Positions 54,471 through 63,934 of a DNA stretch of 64,000 nucleotides are shown here, piece by piece (position 1 is the stretch's first letter; the number at the start of each line of letters is the position of its first letter). This DNA is from Adhaeretor mobilis (lineage in GTDB: Bacteria; Planctomycetota; Planctomycetia; Pirellulales; Lacipirellulaceae). Below the pieces are notes generated by a model. The model searched no databases. It worked only from the letters and a program-made list of their open reading frames with translations, and was not told the origin of the DNA. The position numbers were made by a program, and so were the translations under genes. Location of the stretch: positions 2,915,501 to 2,979,500 of the forward strand of contig NZ_CP036263.1 of assembly GCF_007741515.1 (NCBI RefSeq), written 5' to 3'.

Positions 54471-56462
54471 TTACTCTATTTTTACAATTACAAAAGTCAC
54501 ATCATCGTCCGGACTTAGGGGGCCGCGAAACTCGGCGAGTTCTTTGCGTATATGCTGACTGATTTCCTCTGCTGAACTCTCAGCATGCCTACGTAGCAGA
54601 TCGTTCACTCGATCTTTGCCGTAAAACTCGCCATGCTCACCTTGAGTTTCCCAAAGACCGTCGGTGGCGACAATGAGGATTTGTCCGCTGCGAACGTCTT
54701 TCACAGTATACTCTTCGTAGTCATCCTGCTCAAAAAGTCCCAATGGCAGACTGCCCTCAAACTCGTACTCGACAAATGTGGAAGTTTCTTTGTCAAAGAC
54801 AATCGGTGCATCATGGCCAGCGGAAGTCCAGCGTATTTCGTGTTGTTCCAAATCTATAGTCAGCAACAGCATGGTCATGAAACGCTCACCACCGGTATCT
54901 TCGACAAGCATGCGATTCATGTGATTCAGAAGATCGCTCAGAGATCCCGGTTCTTGACATCGGCTTCGTAGCACTCCACGAGCAGTAGCCATAAGCATGG
55001 CAGCCGCCACGCCATGTCCCATGACGTCTCCCAACGCGATCGCAGCCGACTTTTCTGATAGTCCAGCTACTTCCAGAAAGTCGTAATAGTCGCCGCCAGT
55101 CTCGTCGCAATAGGTGCTGTGTCCCGCTACATCTAGTCCTTCAAGCTTTGGAGTATCTGATGGTAGTAAACTCTGCTGTACTTCCATTGCAACGGCCAGT
55201 GACCGGCGCATACGCATGCGATCACGGAGGTCCTCCGTCATGGTATTGATCTCGTTGGAGAGTTGAACAAACTCCGGTCCATAGTTGAGATGAAGCTGTT
55301 CTGTGAGATTGCCCTCTCCGATTTTGCGGACGTGTGACACTAATCTGAAAATGGGACGTACGAACACCGAGGCCATCCCGACGCCTAGCAATAAAGTGAC
55401 CAATACAGCTACTAAGCCTGAATAAAAACTACGGCGTCTTAATTTATAGACGGCATCCAAGAAGTCATGCTCTGGAACAACAGTCACAGTTAGCCAATTT
55501 ATGCCAGCATGTCCGCTCAGCGGAGAGACAATCATCAATTGAGGTTGGTCGTCAATTTTGACTAACTTGTGGTAAGTACCTTCAAAGTCGCTCAACGAAG
55601 CAAAGTCATTGTTCAACACGGTCGCAGTGGCCGAGATCGAACCGTGTTGAGAAGTATGCGCGGGAATTCTCTTAAGGTCACTGTCGTGGACAGCTGCGTC
55701 TACGGAGCTGGCAAGGAGATCGCCCTCGCGATCGATGATGTAGGCCATTCCAGTTCGACCAATTTCTAGTGAGCCAAGAAACCTCGATACATCGTGCAGG
55801 CTAATCTCTGCGTCGAGCACACCAAGTAGCTCACCCTCTTGGTTGTAATAGGGTTGAGGGTAAGCCAACCCATAAGTGACTTCTCCCCCATCTTGATTGA
55901 CCCAGGCATATTCCGTCCAGGCAGCTTCACCGGCACGAATAGCATTCGTGTACCAGGGACGCTTGCGGGGATCGTATTCGTAGTGACCCACCGGATCGGC
56001 ACTCATTTGGTTCTTGGCATCCATGCGGTATTCGAAAACTTCTTCGCCGGTGTCATCGTCCTTGATTCCAAACTCATACCCCTCTTTTCCAGGGTAGCGA
56101 AACATCCATACGGCTTCACCTTCTGCAGAACCCCAGAGTATGCCGCTGAGCATTTCAAAAGCCATTGCTTGCTCATAAAGGAAGGCACGCCAGCTACGTA
56201 AGTCGCCTAAGTCCAAGCGATCTTCGTCAAGCATCTGCGCGTTGATACGATTTATCCGAGCAGGCATACTCAGCAAATCGCCAAGTTGTTGGTCGATCCG
56301 TTTATGGATCTCTACGATCTGGTCGTTAGCCATTTTGTTCGCTGCTGACCTGGCTTGCCAGAAGGCAATCAGCGATAGTACGGCAACAGCTATCAGCACT
56401 GGTAGTGAAAGCACAATCGGCGCACTGATGCGGAGTGGCAACTTGGAGAAAATCGATGGCAT
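54471..56462 (-). CDS. Membrane sensor with Cache, HAMP and SpoIIE-type PP2C phosphatase domains
   Basis: I use ATG 56462 (663 residues), just before the first membrane helix (LSLPVLIAVAVLSLIAFW); the frame opens at 56537. The periplasmic part (about 45-340) is a double Cache sensor (RPWYTNAIRAGEAAWTEYAW; MAYIIDREGDLLASSVD). A second helix and a HAMP domain follow (FVRPIFRLVSHVRKIGEGNL). The C-terminus is a SpoIIE/RsbU phosphatase with the metal Asp residues in GGDYYDFLE and ALGDVMGHGVAAAM, and DGLWE. It probably controls a partner-switching anti-sigma system in response to an external ligand. No anti-sigma partner is next to it. Confidence 0.92.
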   Translation of the reverse strand: MPSIFSKLPLRISAPIVLSLPVLIAVAVLSLIAFWQARSAANKMANDQIVEIHKRIDQQLGDLLSMPARINRINAQMLDEDRLDLGDLRSWRAFLYEQAMAFEMLSGILWGSAEGEAVWMFRYPGKEGYEFGIKDDDTGEEVFEYRMDAKNQMSADPVGHYEYDPRKRPWYTNAIRAGEAAWTEYAWVNQDGGEVTYGLAYPQPYYNQEGELLGVLDAEISLHDVSRFLGSLEIGRTGMAYIIDREGDLLASSVDAAVHDSDLKRIPAHTSQHGSISATATVLNNDFASLSDFEGTYHKLVKIDDQPQLMIVSPLSGHAGINWLTVTVVPEHDFLDAVYKLRRRSFYSGLVAVLVTLLLGVGMASVFVRPIFRLVSHVRKIGEGNLTEQLHLNYGPEFVQLSNEINTMTEDLRDRMRMRRSLAVAMEVQQSLLPSDTPKLEGLDVAGHSTYCDETGGDYYDFLEVAGLSEKSAAIALGDVMGHGVAAAMLMATARGVLRSRCQEPGSLSDLLNHMNRMLVEDTGGERFMTMLLLTIDLEQHEIRWTSAGHDAPIVFDKETSTFVEYEFEGSLPLGLFEQDDYEEYTVKDVRSGQILIVATDGLWETQGEHGEFYGKDRVNDLLRRHAESSAEEISQHIRKELAEFRGPLSPDDDVTFVIVKIE

Positions 56463-56798
56463 GTTAAGTGATCTGCACGTGAAAGTATTGAGTTCGCTGC
56501 GGGCCCTAACTATACCAAATCGCCCAAAATATCCCACTGCCCATTATTCTACTGGCCACCGCATTCAAGATTGCATCGGGTCCATGATTTTCTCGACTTC
56601 AACGCTGGCAAGTGTGATTGGCCGGTCGGCATCCTTCTCGCCTTGCTGTCATTGAGCTGGCCAAGTACAGTCCCGCACTCTCTCTTGAAAGGTTCTGGGT
56701 GATGCTGCGCGTCTCAATGGGCGGCGTGTTGAAGACTGAAATAAAAACGGGGATAGATAGCTGGGGAAGAACATTCTACTGAACGCTTCATGTCTTAG
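56463..56798. other. Gap with no supported gene
   Basis: The divergent promoters of the phosphatase and the porin-like gene should lie here. I see no RNA gene or strong repeat. A plus-strand frame ending at 56655 runs antisense to the phosphatase and is not supported. Confidence 0.45.
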
Positions 56799-58133
56799 AT
56801 GGTATCAAAAAACGAACAGCAATCGACCGGCTTCCAGTTTGCGCTGGGTCTGCGCGTCGGTGGTTTTTCGTCGCTGCAATTTGCCAAGGCGAGATGGGGA
56901 TTGGTTAGCAAGGTTGTGGTGACGACACTCATGTTTTGTGCGGTCGCGCATGGGAGCGACTTTGAGCAGGAGAAACAAGATGTTGGAGATTTGGCAGAAC
57001 GGGTTTTGGCTCTAGAGCAGCAGCAAGAATTACTGCTGCCGCTTGAGAATCAGCCTGTAGCGATGCCACCTCCTCAGGTACCCGAGTCCTCATTATCTAT
57101 TGGCGGGGCAATCCGGCTGAACTATGGCTGGCGAGATTATAGTGAACAAGACTCAGACAAAGTGGGCGATTTCGGTTTCGAGTTATTCCGCTTAGATGCG
57201 GATGCCGAGTACGGGGATCTTGGCATGTCAGTCCAGTATCGATGGTATGGTCCTTTCGAGGCCGTCCATCATGCCTACTTTAGCTATGAACTTTCACCCG
57301 AGTGGGAAGCTCAGTTTGGGATCCACCAAGTCCCCTTTGGTATCCTGCCCTATGCCTCCCACAGCTTCTGGTTCAACGCAACTTACTACTTGGGTTTCGA
57401 AGATGATTATGACACCGGCTTGAAATTCTTGTATGACAGTGGGCCTTGGGATATGCAGTTGGCCTTTTACAAAAACCCCGAGTACATCGATTCAAGTCGA
57501 GCAGGACGTTACTCTTTTGATCTCGTGACAAGTGACCAGCAGGCAAACGAAGAGACTAATCAGTTTAATGCCCGGTTGGCTTACGACTGGGAATTAGGTT
57601 GTGGCGTAACAAACAATCTTGGCGTTTCTGTTGAAGGAGGTCAGATTTACAACACGATCACTGAAAAAATGGGAGATCGATTTGCCTACGCACTTCATGA
57701 CAATCTCACCTATGGCGACTGGAACTTTCAGCTGCAGTGGATCAACTATCAATATCACCCCGAAAATCCCCCGGGTGTTGACACGGATACCATTCAGGTG
57801 GCGGCATTTCAGTTCCCCTTCCTAATCGCGACTGACGCCGACGTGGCAACCATCAACCTTGCTCGGACCTTCTCCGTCGATTTTCGTCTCATTGACACAA
57901 TCACTTGCTACTCGGACTTCAGCAAAGTGTATCCCAGCACACCAGACTCTCACAGTTCGACACAACTTGTCCTCGGTTGCCTACTGGCCGCCCAGGAGCG
58001 ACTCTTTGTCTATGTAGATTGGATTGCTGGACAAAACATGTGGTTTGCGGGCGGACCTGGTGTCGGTTTAAATCGACCTGAATCAGGCGAATGGCAATCG
58101 CGCTTGAACATCAACTTCGGCTTGTATTTCTGA
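56799..58133 (+). CDS. Outer-membrane porin-like protein with N-terminal coiled coil
   Basis: A 444-residue protein. A membrane-targeting segment (about 35-50, VVVTTLMFCAVAHG) is followed by a short coiled coil (LAERVLALEQQQELLLPLE). The rest is a series of alternating aromatic beta strands (LSIGGAIRLNYGWRDYSEQ, MSVQYRWYGPFEAVHHAYFS, WNFQLQWINYQYHPENP) and ends in a terminal aromatic residue (LNINFGLYF), as in OprO/phosphate-selective porins. The substrate is unknown. The start may lie further in, since the first 30 residues are not signal-like. Confidence 0.75.
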   Translation: MVSKNEQQSTGFQFALGLRVGGFSSLQFAKARWGLVSKVVVTTLMFCAVAHGSDFEQEKQDVGDLAERVLALEQQQELLLPLENQPVAMPPPQVPESSLSIGGAIRLNYGWRDYSEQDSDKVGDFGFELFRLDADAEYGDLGMSVQYRWYGPFEAVHHAYFSYELSPEWEAQFGIHQVPFGILPYASHSFWFNATYYLGFEDDYDTGLKFLYDSGPWDMQLAFYKNPEYIDSSRAGRYSFDLVTSDQQANEETNQFNARLAYDWELGCGVTNNLGVSVEGGQIYNTITEKMGDRFAYALHDNLTYGDWNFQLQWINYQYHPENPPGVDTDTIQVAAFQFPFLIATDADVATINLARTFSVDFRLIDTITCYSDFSKVYPSTPDSHSSTQLVLGCLLAAQERLFVYVDWIAGQNMWFAGGPGVGLNRPESGEWQSRLNINFGLYF

Positions 58134-58288
58134 CACACGTGTATCTCAAGGGGTAAGATACTAAAGTACCTCACACTTCGCTTGGTTCAAGAAACAGAGG
58201 TGAAGGTCACTGGGCCGCTGGATAGAAGATTCTTTTTTGCAGACATGGAAAAGACGGTCAACACGCGTGAGCCAAGGTGTTTTGCCGG

Positions 58289-59170
58289 TCAGAACCTATA
58301 CCCTCCGCCAACTCCGGTGAAGAAGTCGTCTGAATCTCCCGAGAGTCCGACGCCTGCGCGAAAATCGATGACGAAGTCATCAGTCACGTAGTGGTCGATA
58401 CCGATGTTAAAGATGGACACGACGATCTCGTCTTCTAGTCCATCTGAGTAGAGTCCGTACCACTCTATGTACATAGAGTTAGTTGCAGAGAGTTCCATTC
58501 CGAGTACTGCTGACTGGCTCAAGACATTAAAGTTTTCCTGCGTCGGCAGATCTGGGATGAGCCCAAAGTCGCCATTGCCGTTTTGTGCATAGCCGGTTGA
58601 TCCGGCGAACGTGACTCCCTCGGTAAGCTCCCATTGGTAGATGTAATCAAGGCCAAACTCAACTCCTCCAGTCGAATAGGCCTCACCTCCAGTGGGAGCC
58701 GTACCACGTACTTCTAGAGCGCTAGTTGGTAGTAGGCTTTCTTCGAGTTGTCGCGTCATTTGCAACTTGATCGAGTAGCGAAGATCCTCTGAGCCACTTT
58801 CATCGGGACTAACATCGATGAATTGCCAAACGTAGTTCCAACGGAGTCGCACCTCGATATCTTCGCTGATGCCGTAACGCAGTAGCATCTCCGGGCCGGT
58901 GTGCGAATCTTCGATCTCCCCTTCGGCATCGTTGTAGAAGTAGGAATAGCCACTTTCAATCTGGAAGATGCCACGCCCAACCGTCACAGCCGACTGCGTA
59001 AAATCGTGGCGTTCAGTCTCAATTCGCTCATCCCAAGGGTTACGTTGGCAACGGTCGCACTTTGAGAAATCATCACTGAACTCGAACCATTGACCGTGTG
59101 ATGTTGCCGAACACAGAAACACGAGTCCCAGGAATATGAAATGCTGACTGATGCCGTTTCGATTCCGCAT
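58289..59170 (-). CDS. Outer-membrane barrel protein (phenol MetA-pathway transporter-like)
   Basis: A 293-residue protein with a signal peptide (about 1-25, [12 protein letters not shown]). The barrel strands are typical of the family: [55 protein letters not shown] and a final strand with aromatic end ([11 protein letters not shown]). Two Cys in CDRC near residue 38 are unusual. It may carry hydrophobic molecules through the outer membrane, but the family is poorly characterised. It is divergent to the small gene at 59218. Confidence 0.82.
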   Translation of the reverse strand: MRNRNGISQHFIFLGLVFLCSATSHGQWFEFSDDFSKCDRCQRNPWDERIETERHDFTQSAVTVGRGIFQIESGYSYFYNDAEGEIEDSHTGPEMLLRYGISEDIEVRLRWNYVWQFIDVSPDESGSEDLRYSIKLQMTRQLEESLLPTSALEVRGTAPTGGEAYSTGGVEFGLDYIYQWELTEGVTFAGSTGYAQNGNGDFGLIPDLPTQENFNVLSQSAVLGMELSATNSMYIEWYGLYSDGLEDEIVVSIFNIGIDHYVTDDFVIDFRAGVGLSGDSDDFFTGVGGGYRF

Positions 59171-59217
59171 ATTGATCTCATAAATGCGTGGAATGTTTGT
59201 AACGCCGCAACAGGAGA

Positions 59218-59457
59218 ATGGAACGTCACATTCATCCAGTTGAATCGGACGCTATTAAGCCCCAGAAGGAGTATTTCTGGCTCAACTCGGTCATTCCGAA
59301 CAACCGGCAGGGGTTTCCAGCGATGTACGATCGCCAATTGCTCGAAGAAGGACTACCGTATCATCCGATTGAAGAGCAGAGTTGGGGCAACAAGATCGCA
59401 AACACAGCGCTTGCCGATGACTTCGATGGCTACATTCGACGCGAGCTGACAGCCTAA
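59218..59457 (+). CDS. Short hypothetical protein or gene fragment
   Basis: A 79-residue frame beginning [16 protein letters not shown] and ending [13 protein letters not shown]. It has no signal, membrane segment or recognised domain. The composition is protein-like ([20 protein letters not shown]), which favours it over the overlapping frame 59141-59449. It could be a true small protein or the end of a broken gene, as transposase debris follows within 80 bases. Confidence 0.5.
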   Translation: MERHIHPVESDAIKPQKEYFWLNSVIPNNRQGFPAMYDRQLLEEGLPYHPIEEQSWGNKIANTALADDFDGYIRRELTA

Positions 59458-59536
59458 CACCGGAAATAGGAAGCTGACATCCTGGCGGCCAATGATTCGA
59501 GAGCGATCACCAGTAATTGAAGCAGGCGATAAGACA

Positions 59537-60208
59537 TCAGTTGTTCAAGATACCCACGTCTCTGAGTAATAGGTCGACTCGGTAAGCATACTTCTTGGTG
59601 TTGGCTGGAACGGCCATCTGGCTGAGCACGTAACCGCTGGATTGGTCGAACAGGCTCAGCGGTTGGAGACTGCGACCATGCTCGTCTAGTGTGCTGCAGA
59701 GCGTCTTGCCATCGATGGCTAAAGGGGCGATCTCGTTTGCTTCCATCGGTGTGTGTTGCGTAACCCAGCCTCGCAAAATCTCTTCGAGCAGCTCGGGGTT
59801 GATCTTGATCATCAGATCACGAAATGCGCCGCATGTGGCCGGTGTTCGGTGGTAGCCCAGCAAGTACCAGACCTCGCGTACTTGGACGTGAATCCACCCG
59901 GAAATGTCTTTGTAACCTCGTGTGCCGCACAATACGGCACAGACAACAGTGGCCAGCACGGCCTCAAGAGAGTGGCGCCTTCTATTGGCCCCATGCGGGT
60001 CGGGAAACTGCTGCAATTGGTCGGGCAAACTCCCCGTGTGAGCGGTATTCAAGGTGAAACCTCCGTGAGAGCATGAACTTAGGGTGATCCTCTCTAGAGC
60101 TCTTCCGCACCAGAGAAGGCCTGGGTTCAATAACTGGCCGGCTCTGACTAAGAAACGGCATTTCTTGACTTTGGATTTTGTGTCAATGAGAATGGGGGGG
60201 GCCTTCAT
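59537..60208 (-). pseudogene. Truncated ISAs1-family (H-repeat type) transposase
   Basis: The frame of 223 residues matches the first half of ISAs1/H-repeat transposases: QQFPDPHGANRRRHSLEAVL, TVVCAVLCGTRGYKDISGW and IAPLAIDGKTLCSTLDEHG (with the first Asp). It stops after AYRVDLLLRDVGILNN, where the family continues for about 150 more residues with the remaining catalytic residues. It is therefore broken. The N-terminal start at 60208 is also longer than usual, and probably includes outside sequence. Confidence 0.82.
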
Positions 60209-60246
60209 CCGTTAGTCTTGCCACATGAAACTTGGAGCATAACCTC

Positions 60247-60843
60247 ATGCCAGCATCACCAATTACATCAGACTTATCCACTTTGCGCGATTCTTGGGGA
60301 TGGATTCTAGTCATGGGGATTCTCATGATCTTGGGAGGCCTCGCAGCAATCGCAACACCGTTTTTTGCCACGGTTGGGGTTGTCACGTTTCTGGGAATCA
60401 TGATTCTAGCAGCGGGTGTCGCGCAGATAGTAAGTGCCTTTCAATGCAAAGCGTGGAAGGGTGTGCTACTTAGTACTTTGGTAGGAATCTTGTATCTCGT
60501 AACCGGATTTCTAATCCTGGAGAATCCCATTAAGGGTGCTGCAGGCCTAACCCTACTGCTGGCTTTGTTCTTCCTGACAAGTGGCATTTTTCGGATTGTC
60601 ATATCATTGCAAGAGCGATTCCCCGGATGGGGATGGACTTTGTTGAGTGGTTCGGTAACAGTCCTGCTTGGTTTGATTGTTTGGCGTCAATTCCCGGAGG
60701 TGGCGTTGTGGATAGTGGGGCTTTTGCTCGGCATCGAATTCGTTTTCAATGGATGGATGTGGGTAATGTTGGCCTTCGCATTTAAGCAAATCCCCGAGGA
60801 AACGTCAGGCAGCGATAGTACGCAAGCTAGCCTGACCAGCTGA
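60247..60843 (+). CDS. HdeD-family (DUF308) membrane protein
   Basis: From ATG 60247 the protein has 198 residues and six hydrophobic helices in three repeated pairs. DUF308 features include LRDSWGWILVMGILMILGGL, FLGIMILAAGVAQIVSAFQ and GAAGLTLLLALFFLTSGIFR. E. coli HdeD helps in acid resistance at high cell density; the molecular function is unknown. The gene starts just after a broken ISAs1 transposase, and is followed by an IS3 remnant, so it is hemmed in by mobile-element debris. Confidence 0.9.
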   Translation: MPASPITSDLSTLRDSWGWILVMGILMILGGLAAIATPFFATVGVVTFLGIMILAAGVAQIVSAFQCKAWKGVLLSTLVGILYLVTGFLILENPIKGAAGLTLLLALFFLTSGIFRIVISLQERFPGWGWTLLSGSVTVLLGLIVWRQFPEVALWIVGLLLGIEFVFNGWMWVMLAFAFKQIPEETSGSDSTQASLTS

Positions 60844-60864
60844 CCTTCACCCCAACTTGAGTCC

Positions 60865-61155
60865 AGTTGGATTGTGAATCTGCGAATCCCTGCGGCGTCT
60901 GGCCACCCAGGCTGCTGTGCGGCCGGGCTTGTTTGTAGTCGATTCTCTGAGCTTCTACCTTGTCGGATGCGTCTAGCAAGTTCAAAAACCAATGCTGGTT
61001 CTAGCACTTTTGTCGAACGCGACCGTTGAACGATTCAACAAACGCGTTGTCTGTAGGCTTTCCCGGTCGACTGAAGTCCAGGGTTGCCTTGTTGAAGTAG
61101 GCCCACTAGTCGAGCGACTTCGAGCTGAACTCCGGTCCATTGTCGATACGAATTG
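60865..61155 (-). pseudogene. Remnant of an IS3-family transposase OrfB
   Basis: The minus strand reads IRIDNGPEFSSKSLD, stop, WAYFNKATLDFSRPGKPTDN, AFVESFNGRVRQKC, stop, and on to YKQARPHSSLGGQTPQGF. These are the second Asp, the Glu (FVESFN) and the end motif of IS3-group OrfB. Two in-frame stops and the missing N-terminal half show it is dead. It is not the same subgroup as the intact IS at 34790, which reads GYAESFHSR at the Glu. Confidence 0.85.
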
Positions 61156-61388
61156 ACAACTACGCAGATTGGCAGCCACTTGTTTGGTGATGAGCATAAT
61201 TGGTAAATTGAGCTTGCACAGAGACAATGCAGCTTCAAGGGAACGGGAGAGTTATCTTGCGTTTTTGTGCAACTGGAATTATTCTCGAAATGCGTTAGCA
61301 TCAATTCCGGCTAACCGTTTCCAAATCCCGTAGTACAAGCCTCTTAACACAGGCTTGTCAGTTGCCATGAGCAGGCCGACGTAGTGCA

Positions 61389-62651
61389 GTGGCCTCTCCA
61401 TGCCTTGTTACCACAGCAACGGCCCAATTTCACGGATCGCTCCGGCAATTCATTCCAGCCCAGCTCCCCTTTAGCAAACAGCGAGTTCTCGTGTCCGTTC
61501 AGCTTTTGAGAAAACTATCTTGGATATTGCCTCTGGCTTGTGCGTGCGTGTGCTGCGTTGCTAAGGAACCGACGCCTAGTGACGTCAATGCGACTGAAGC
61601 GTACTCAACAATCATCCCTGGCTCTGCAGTCTCATTCGAGATGGTGCCCATTGCCGGTGGTGAGTTTCAGATCGGAAGTCCTGCGAGCGAGCCGGGGCAT
61701 CAGGACGATGAAAGTCCGCAAGTCACAATTCGTGTAAAACCGTTTTGGATGGGTAAGCATGAAGTCACTTGGGCGGAATATCACCTGTTCATGGAGCTGT
61801 GCAATATCTTCGAACGGTTTAATGACGCAGGGATTCGCCAAGTCACTTCGGACAACCAGATCGATGCGGTCACCGCACCTTCGAAGCTCTATGAACCGAG
61901 CTTCACTTACGATAGTGGCGACGATCCACAGCAGCCAGCCGTATCGATGACTCAGTATGCGGCCAAACAGTACACGAAGTGGTTGAGTTTGCTGACGGGC
62001 ACTTTCTACCGACTTCCCACCGAAGCAGAGTGGGAATACGCTTGCCGCGCGGGAACGGCCAGCGCCTTTTCATTTGGAGATGACCCCAACTTGCTCACAG
62101 AATATGCTTGGTACTACGAGAATGCCGAAGACGACTACGCGACCTCGCGAGTGGGACTGCACGAGCCCAACTCTTGGGGTCTCTATAACATGCACGGAAA
62201 TGTTTCCGAGTGGGTTCTCGATCAATACGACCCGGAGCACTACGCCAAATTTGCTGGACGGACGGTCGATGCCGGCGATTTCATCAACTGGCCGACCAAG
62301 CTTTTTCCGCTCGTACTCCGTGGGGGATCTTGGTCCACGGAATCCGCGGCTGAGTGTCGGTCTGCTGCACGCCGCCAATCTGGCGATGAAGAAGAGTGGA
62401 AGAGCAACGACCCCAATACTCCGAAGAGCCCCTGGTGGTTTGCCAGTGACTATGGCCAGACGGTTGGGTTTCGCATTGTTCGGCCAGTAGTACCACCCCC
62501 ACGTGCGGAGTGGGAAAAGTACTGGGAGGCAGACCTAGAACAAATCGTCAAACACGTCGACCGACGCATCGACAAAGAGGGACGTGGCGAGCGTGGGCTC
62601 GTTGATCCCCAGCTGCCGGAGGCCATCAAGCAGCAAGAGCAGGCTCGGTGA
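61389..62651 (+). CDS. Formylglycine-generating-enzyme (SUMF1) family lipoprotein
   Basis: A 420-residue frame. A likely signal lies at about residues 35-55 (LSWILPLACACVCC), so the real start is probably downstream of 61389, near 61491. The FGE-sulfatase domain shows MVPIAGGEFQIGSP, RLPTEAEWEYACRAGT, NSWGLYNMHGNVSEW, LRGGSWSTESAAECRSAARR and VGFRIVRP. Active FGEs have two Cys in GGSxxCxxxxCxxxR; here only the second position region (ECR) keeps a Cys. It may therefore not modify sulfatases, as with many planctomycete homologs. Confidence 0.85.
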   Translation: MASPCLVTTATAQFHGSLRQFIPAQLPFSKQRVLVSVQLLRKLSWILPLACACVCCVAKEPTPSDVNATEAYSTIIPGSAVSFEMVPIAGGEFQIGSPASEPGHQDDESPQVTIRVKPFWMGKHEVTWAEYHLFMELCNIFERFNDAGIRQVTSDNQIDAVTAPSKLYEPSFTYDSGDDPQQPAVSMTQYAAKQYTKWLSLLTGTFYRLPTEAEWEYACRAGTASAFSFGDDPNLLTEYAWYYENAEDDYATSRVGLHEPNSWGLYNMHGNVSEWVLDQYDPEHYAKFAGRTVDAGDFINWPTKLFPLVLRGGSWSTESAAECRSAARRQSGDEEEWKSNDPNTPKSPWWFASDYGQTVGFRIVRPVVPPPRAEWEKYWEADLEQIVKHVDRRIDKEGRGERGLVDPQLPEAIKQQEQAR

Positions 62652-62857
62652 CTCCCCAGGGCAACCTGCATTGGTTAGACTAGAGCCGCAGTGCTGATCG
62701 CTGAGGAATACCTTTACGAGTGATTGCCCGATTGCGTTTCTCGGACGATTTTGGACGAACCAACTGCCCAGCAACGAACGCGTCGTTAGCCTTGTTGAGT
62801 CGAGCTAACAAATCACGAGACCATTGAAGACATTTTGAAAATTGGAAGGCGATACTT

Positions 62858-63934
62858 ATGAGACACGCACAGAGTTTGCAGACTTGGGAAAACGGTTGCT
62901 CTCGACGTCGAGCGAGGTTGCTGTTGATTGCCATGATTGGGACGTTGATGTGGCACCCGGAGCCCGCGTGCGCTGTCATTCAGTTTCAAAAAGTGTTTTT
63001 GAGCGAATACATCGAAGAACATCCCGACGAAGAGTTTGCCAAGTTCGCCAAGCGAAAAGCCCGTTGCTACGTGTGTCATCAGGGCAAAGGGAACAAACAT
63101 AACAACGTCTACGGCGAGCAGCTGGCAAGGCTGTTGGACCACAAAGAGGACAAGAAGAACGACGCGAAAATCACCGCAGCGCTTCGCAAGGTAGGCGAGC
63201 TTCCTTTAGATCCGTCCGACCCAAAAAGCGAAACGTTTGCCCAGCGAATAGCCGCCAGCAAATTGCCCGCTGGTGAATTGGAAGACCTTAAAAAGCCATG
63301 GGGCGTCCCCCTCTTCGATGGCAAGTCGCTAGCTGGCTGGATGGGCGCTACTGACGCCTATGAAGTTCGCGAGGGAGTTCTAACCAGTGTGCCAGGCCAG
63401 TCGGGGAACCTCTACACAGAATCCGAGCATGCCGATTTTGTTCTGCTTTTCGAGTTTCGGCTTACTCCGGGCGCTAACAATGGCATCGGAATCCGCACAC
63501 CATCCAAAGGGGATGCAGCTTACATGGGGATCGAGTTGCAAGTGCTGGACAATACTGCTGAGAAGTACGCCGATCTCAAGCCGTATCAGTTCCACGGCTC
63601 AGCCTATGGGATTGCACCGGCCGAACGAGGGCATCTCAAACCGGTGGGTGAGTGGAACTCCCAGGAAATCCGTTGCGAAGGGAGCAAGATTGAGGTCGTA
63701 CTCAATAAGCATGTGATTCTGGACATCGATCTCGACGAGGTCGCACCCAATGGTAAAGCGATTGACGGTAAGGAGCATGCTGGTCTGAGTCGAAAAACCG
63801 GTCACATCGGCTTGCTTGGCCACGGTGACGTGGTGGAGTATCGCAAATTTGAAATTCAGGATCTCTCCCCTGAAAAGAAGCTTGGGTCCAGTATGGCCGA
63901 AGAGAAAAAGTTCAAGGGCGAACGGACTGAATGA
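62858..63934 (+). CDS. Cytochrome-c-like CxxCH domain fused to a DUF1080 domain
   Basis: A 358-residue secreted protein. A signal segment covers about 15-40 (LLLIAMIGTLMWHPEPACA). Residues about 50-110 have one heme-type motif, ARCYVCHQGKGNKHNN. Residues about 145-345 are DUF1080: VPLFDGKSLAGWMGATDAY, FVLLFEFRLTPGANNGIGI, YMGIELQVLDN and KTGHIGLLGHGDVVEY. DUF1080 domains are linked to 3-keto-glycoside breakdown. The heme domain may take part in a linked oxidation, which is an inference. The gene lies about 200 bases after the FGE-family gene. Confidence 0.88.
   Translation: MRHAQSLQTWENGCSRRRARLLLIAMIGTLMWHPEPACAVIQFQKVFLSEYIEEHPDEEFAKFAKRKARCYVCHQGKGNKHNNVYGEQLARLLDHKEDKKNDAKITAALRKVGELPLDPSDPKSETFAQRIAASKLPAGELEDLKKPWGVPLFDGKSLAGWMGATDAYEVREGVLTSVPGQSGNLYTESEHADFVLLFEFRLTPGANNGIGIRTPSKGDAAYMGIELQVLDNTAEKYADLKPYQFHGSAYGIAPAERGHLKPVGEWNSQEIRCEGSKIEVVLNKHVILDIDLDEVAPNGKAIDGKEHAGLSRKTGHIGLLGHGDVVEYRKFEIQDLSPEKKLGSSMAEEKKFKGERTE

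Noticed and set aside
56242..56655. Plus-strand frame of 137 codons antisense to the phosphatase
   Set aside because: Most of it mirrors the strongly supported Cache/HAMP/SpoIIE gene.
59141..59449. Plus-strand frame of 102 codons
   Set aside because: It overlaps the frame at 59218-59457, which has a more protein-like composition, and begins inside the signal region of the divergent barrel gene.
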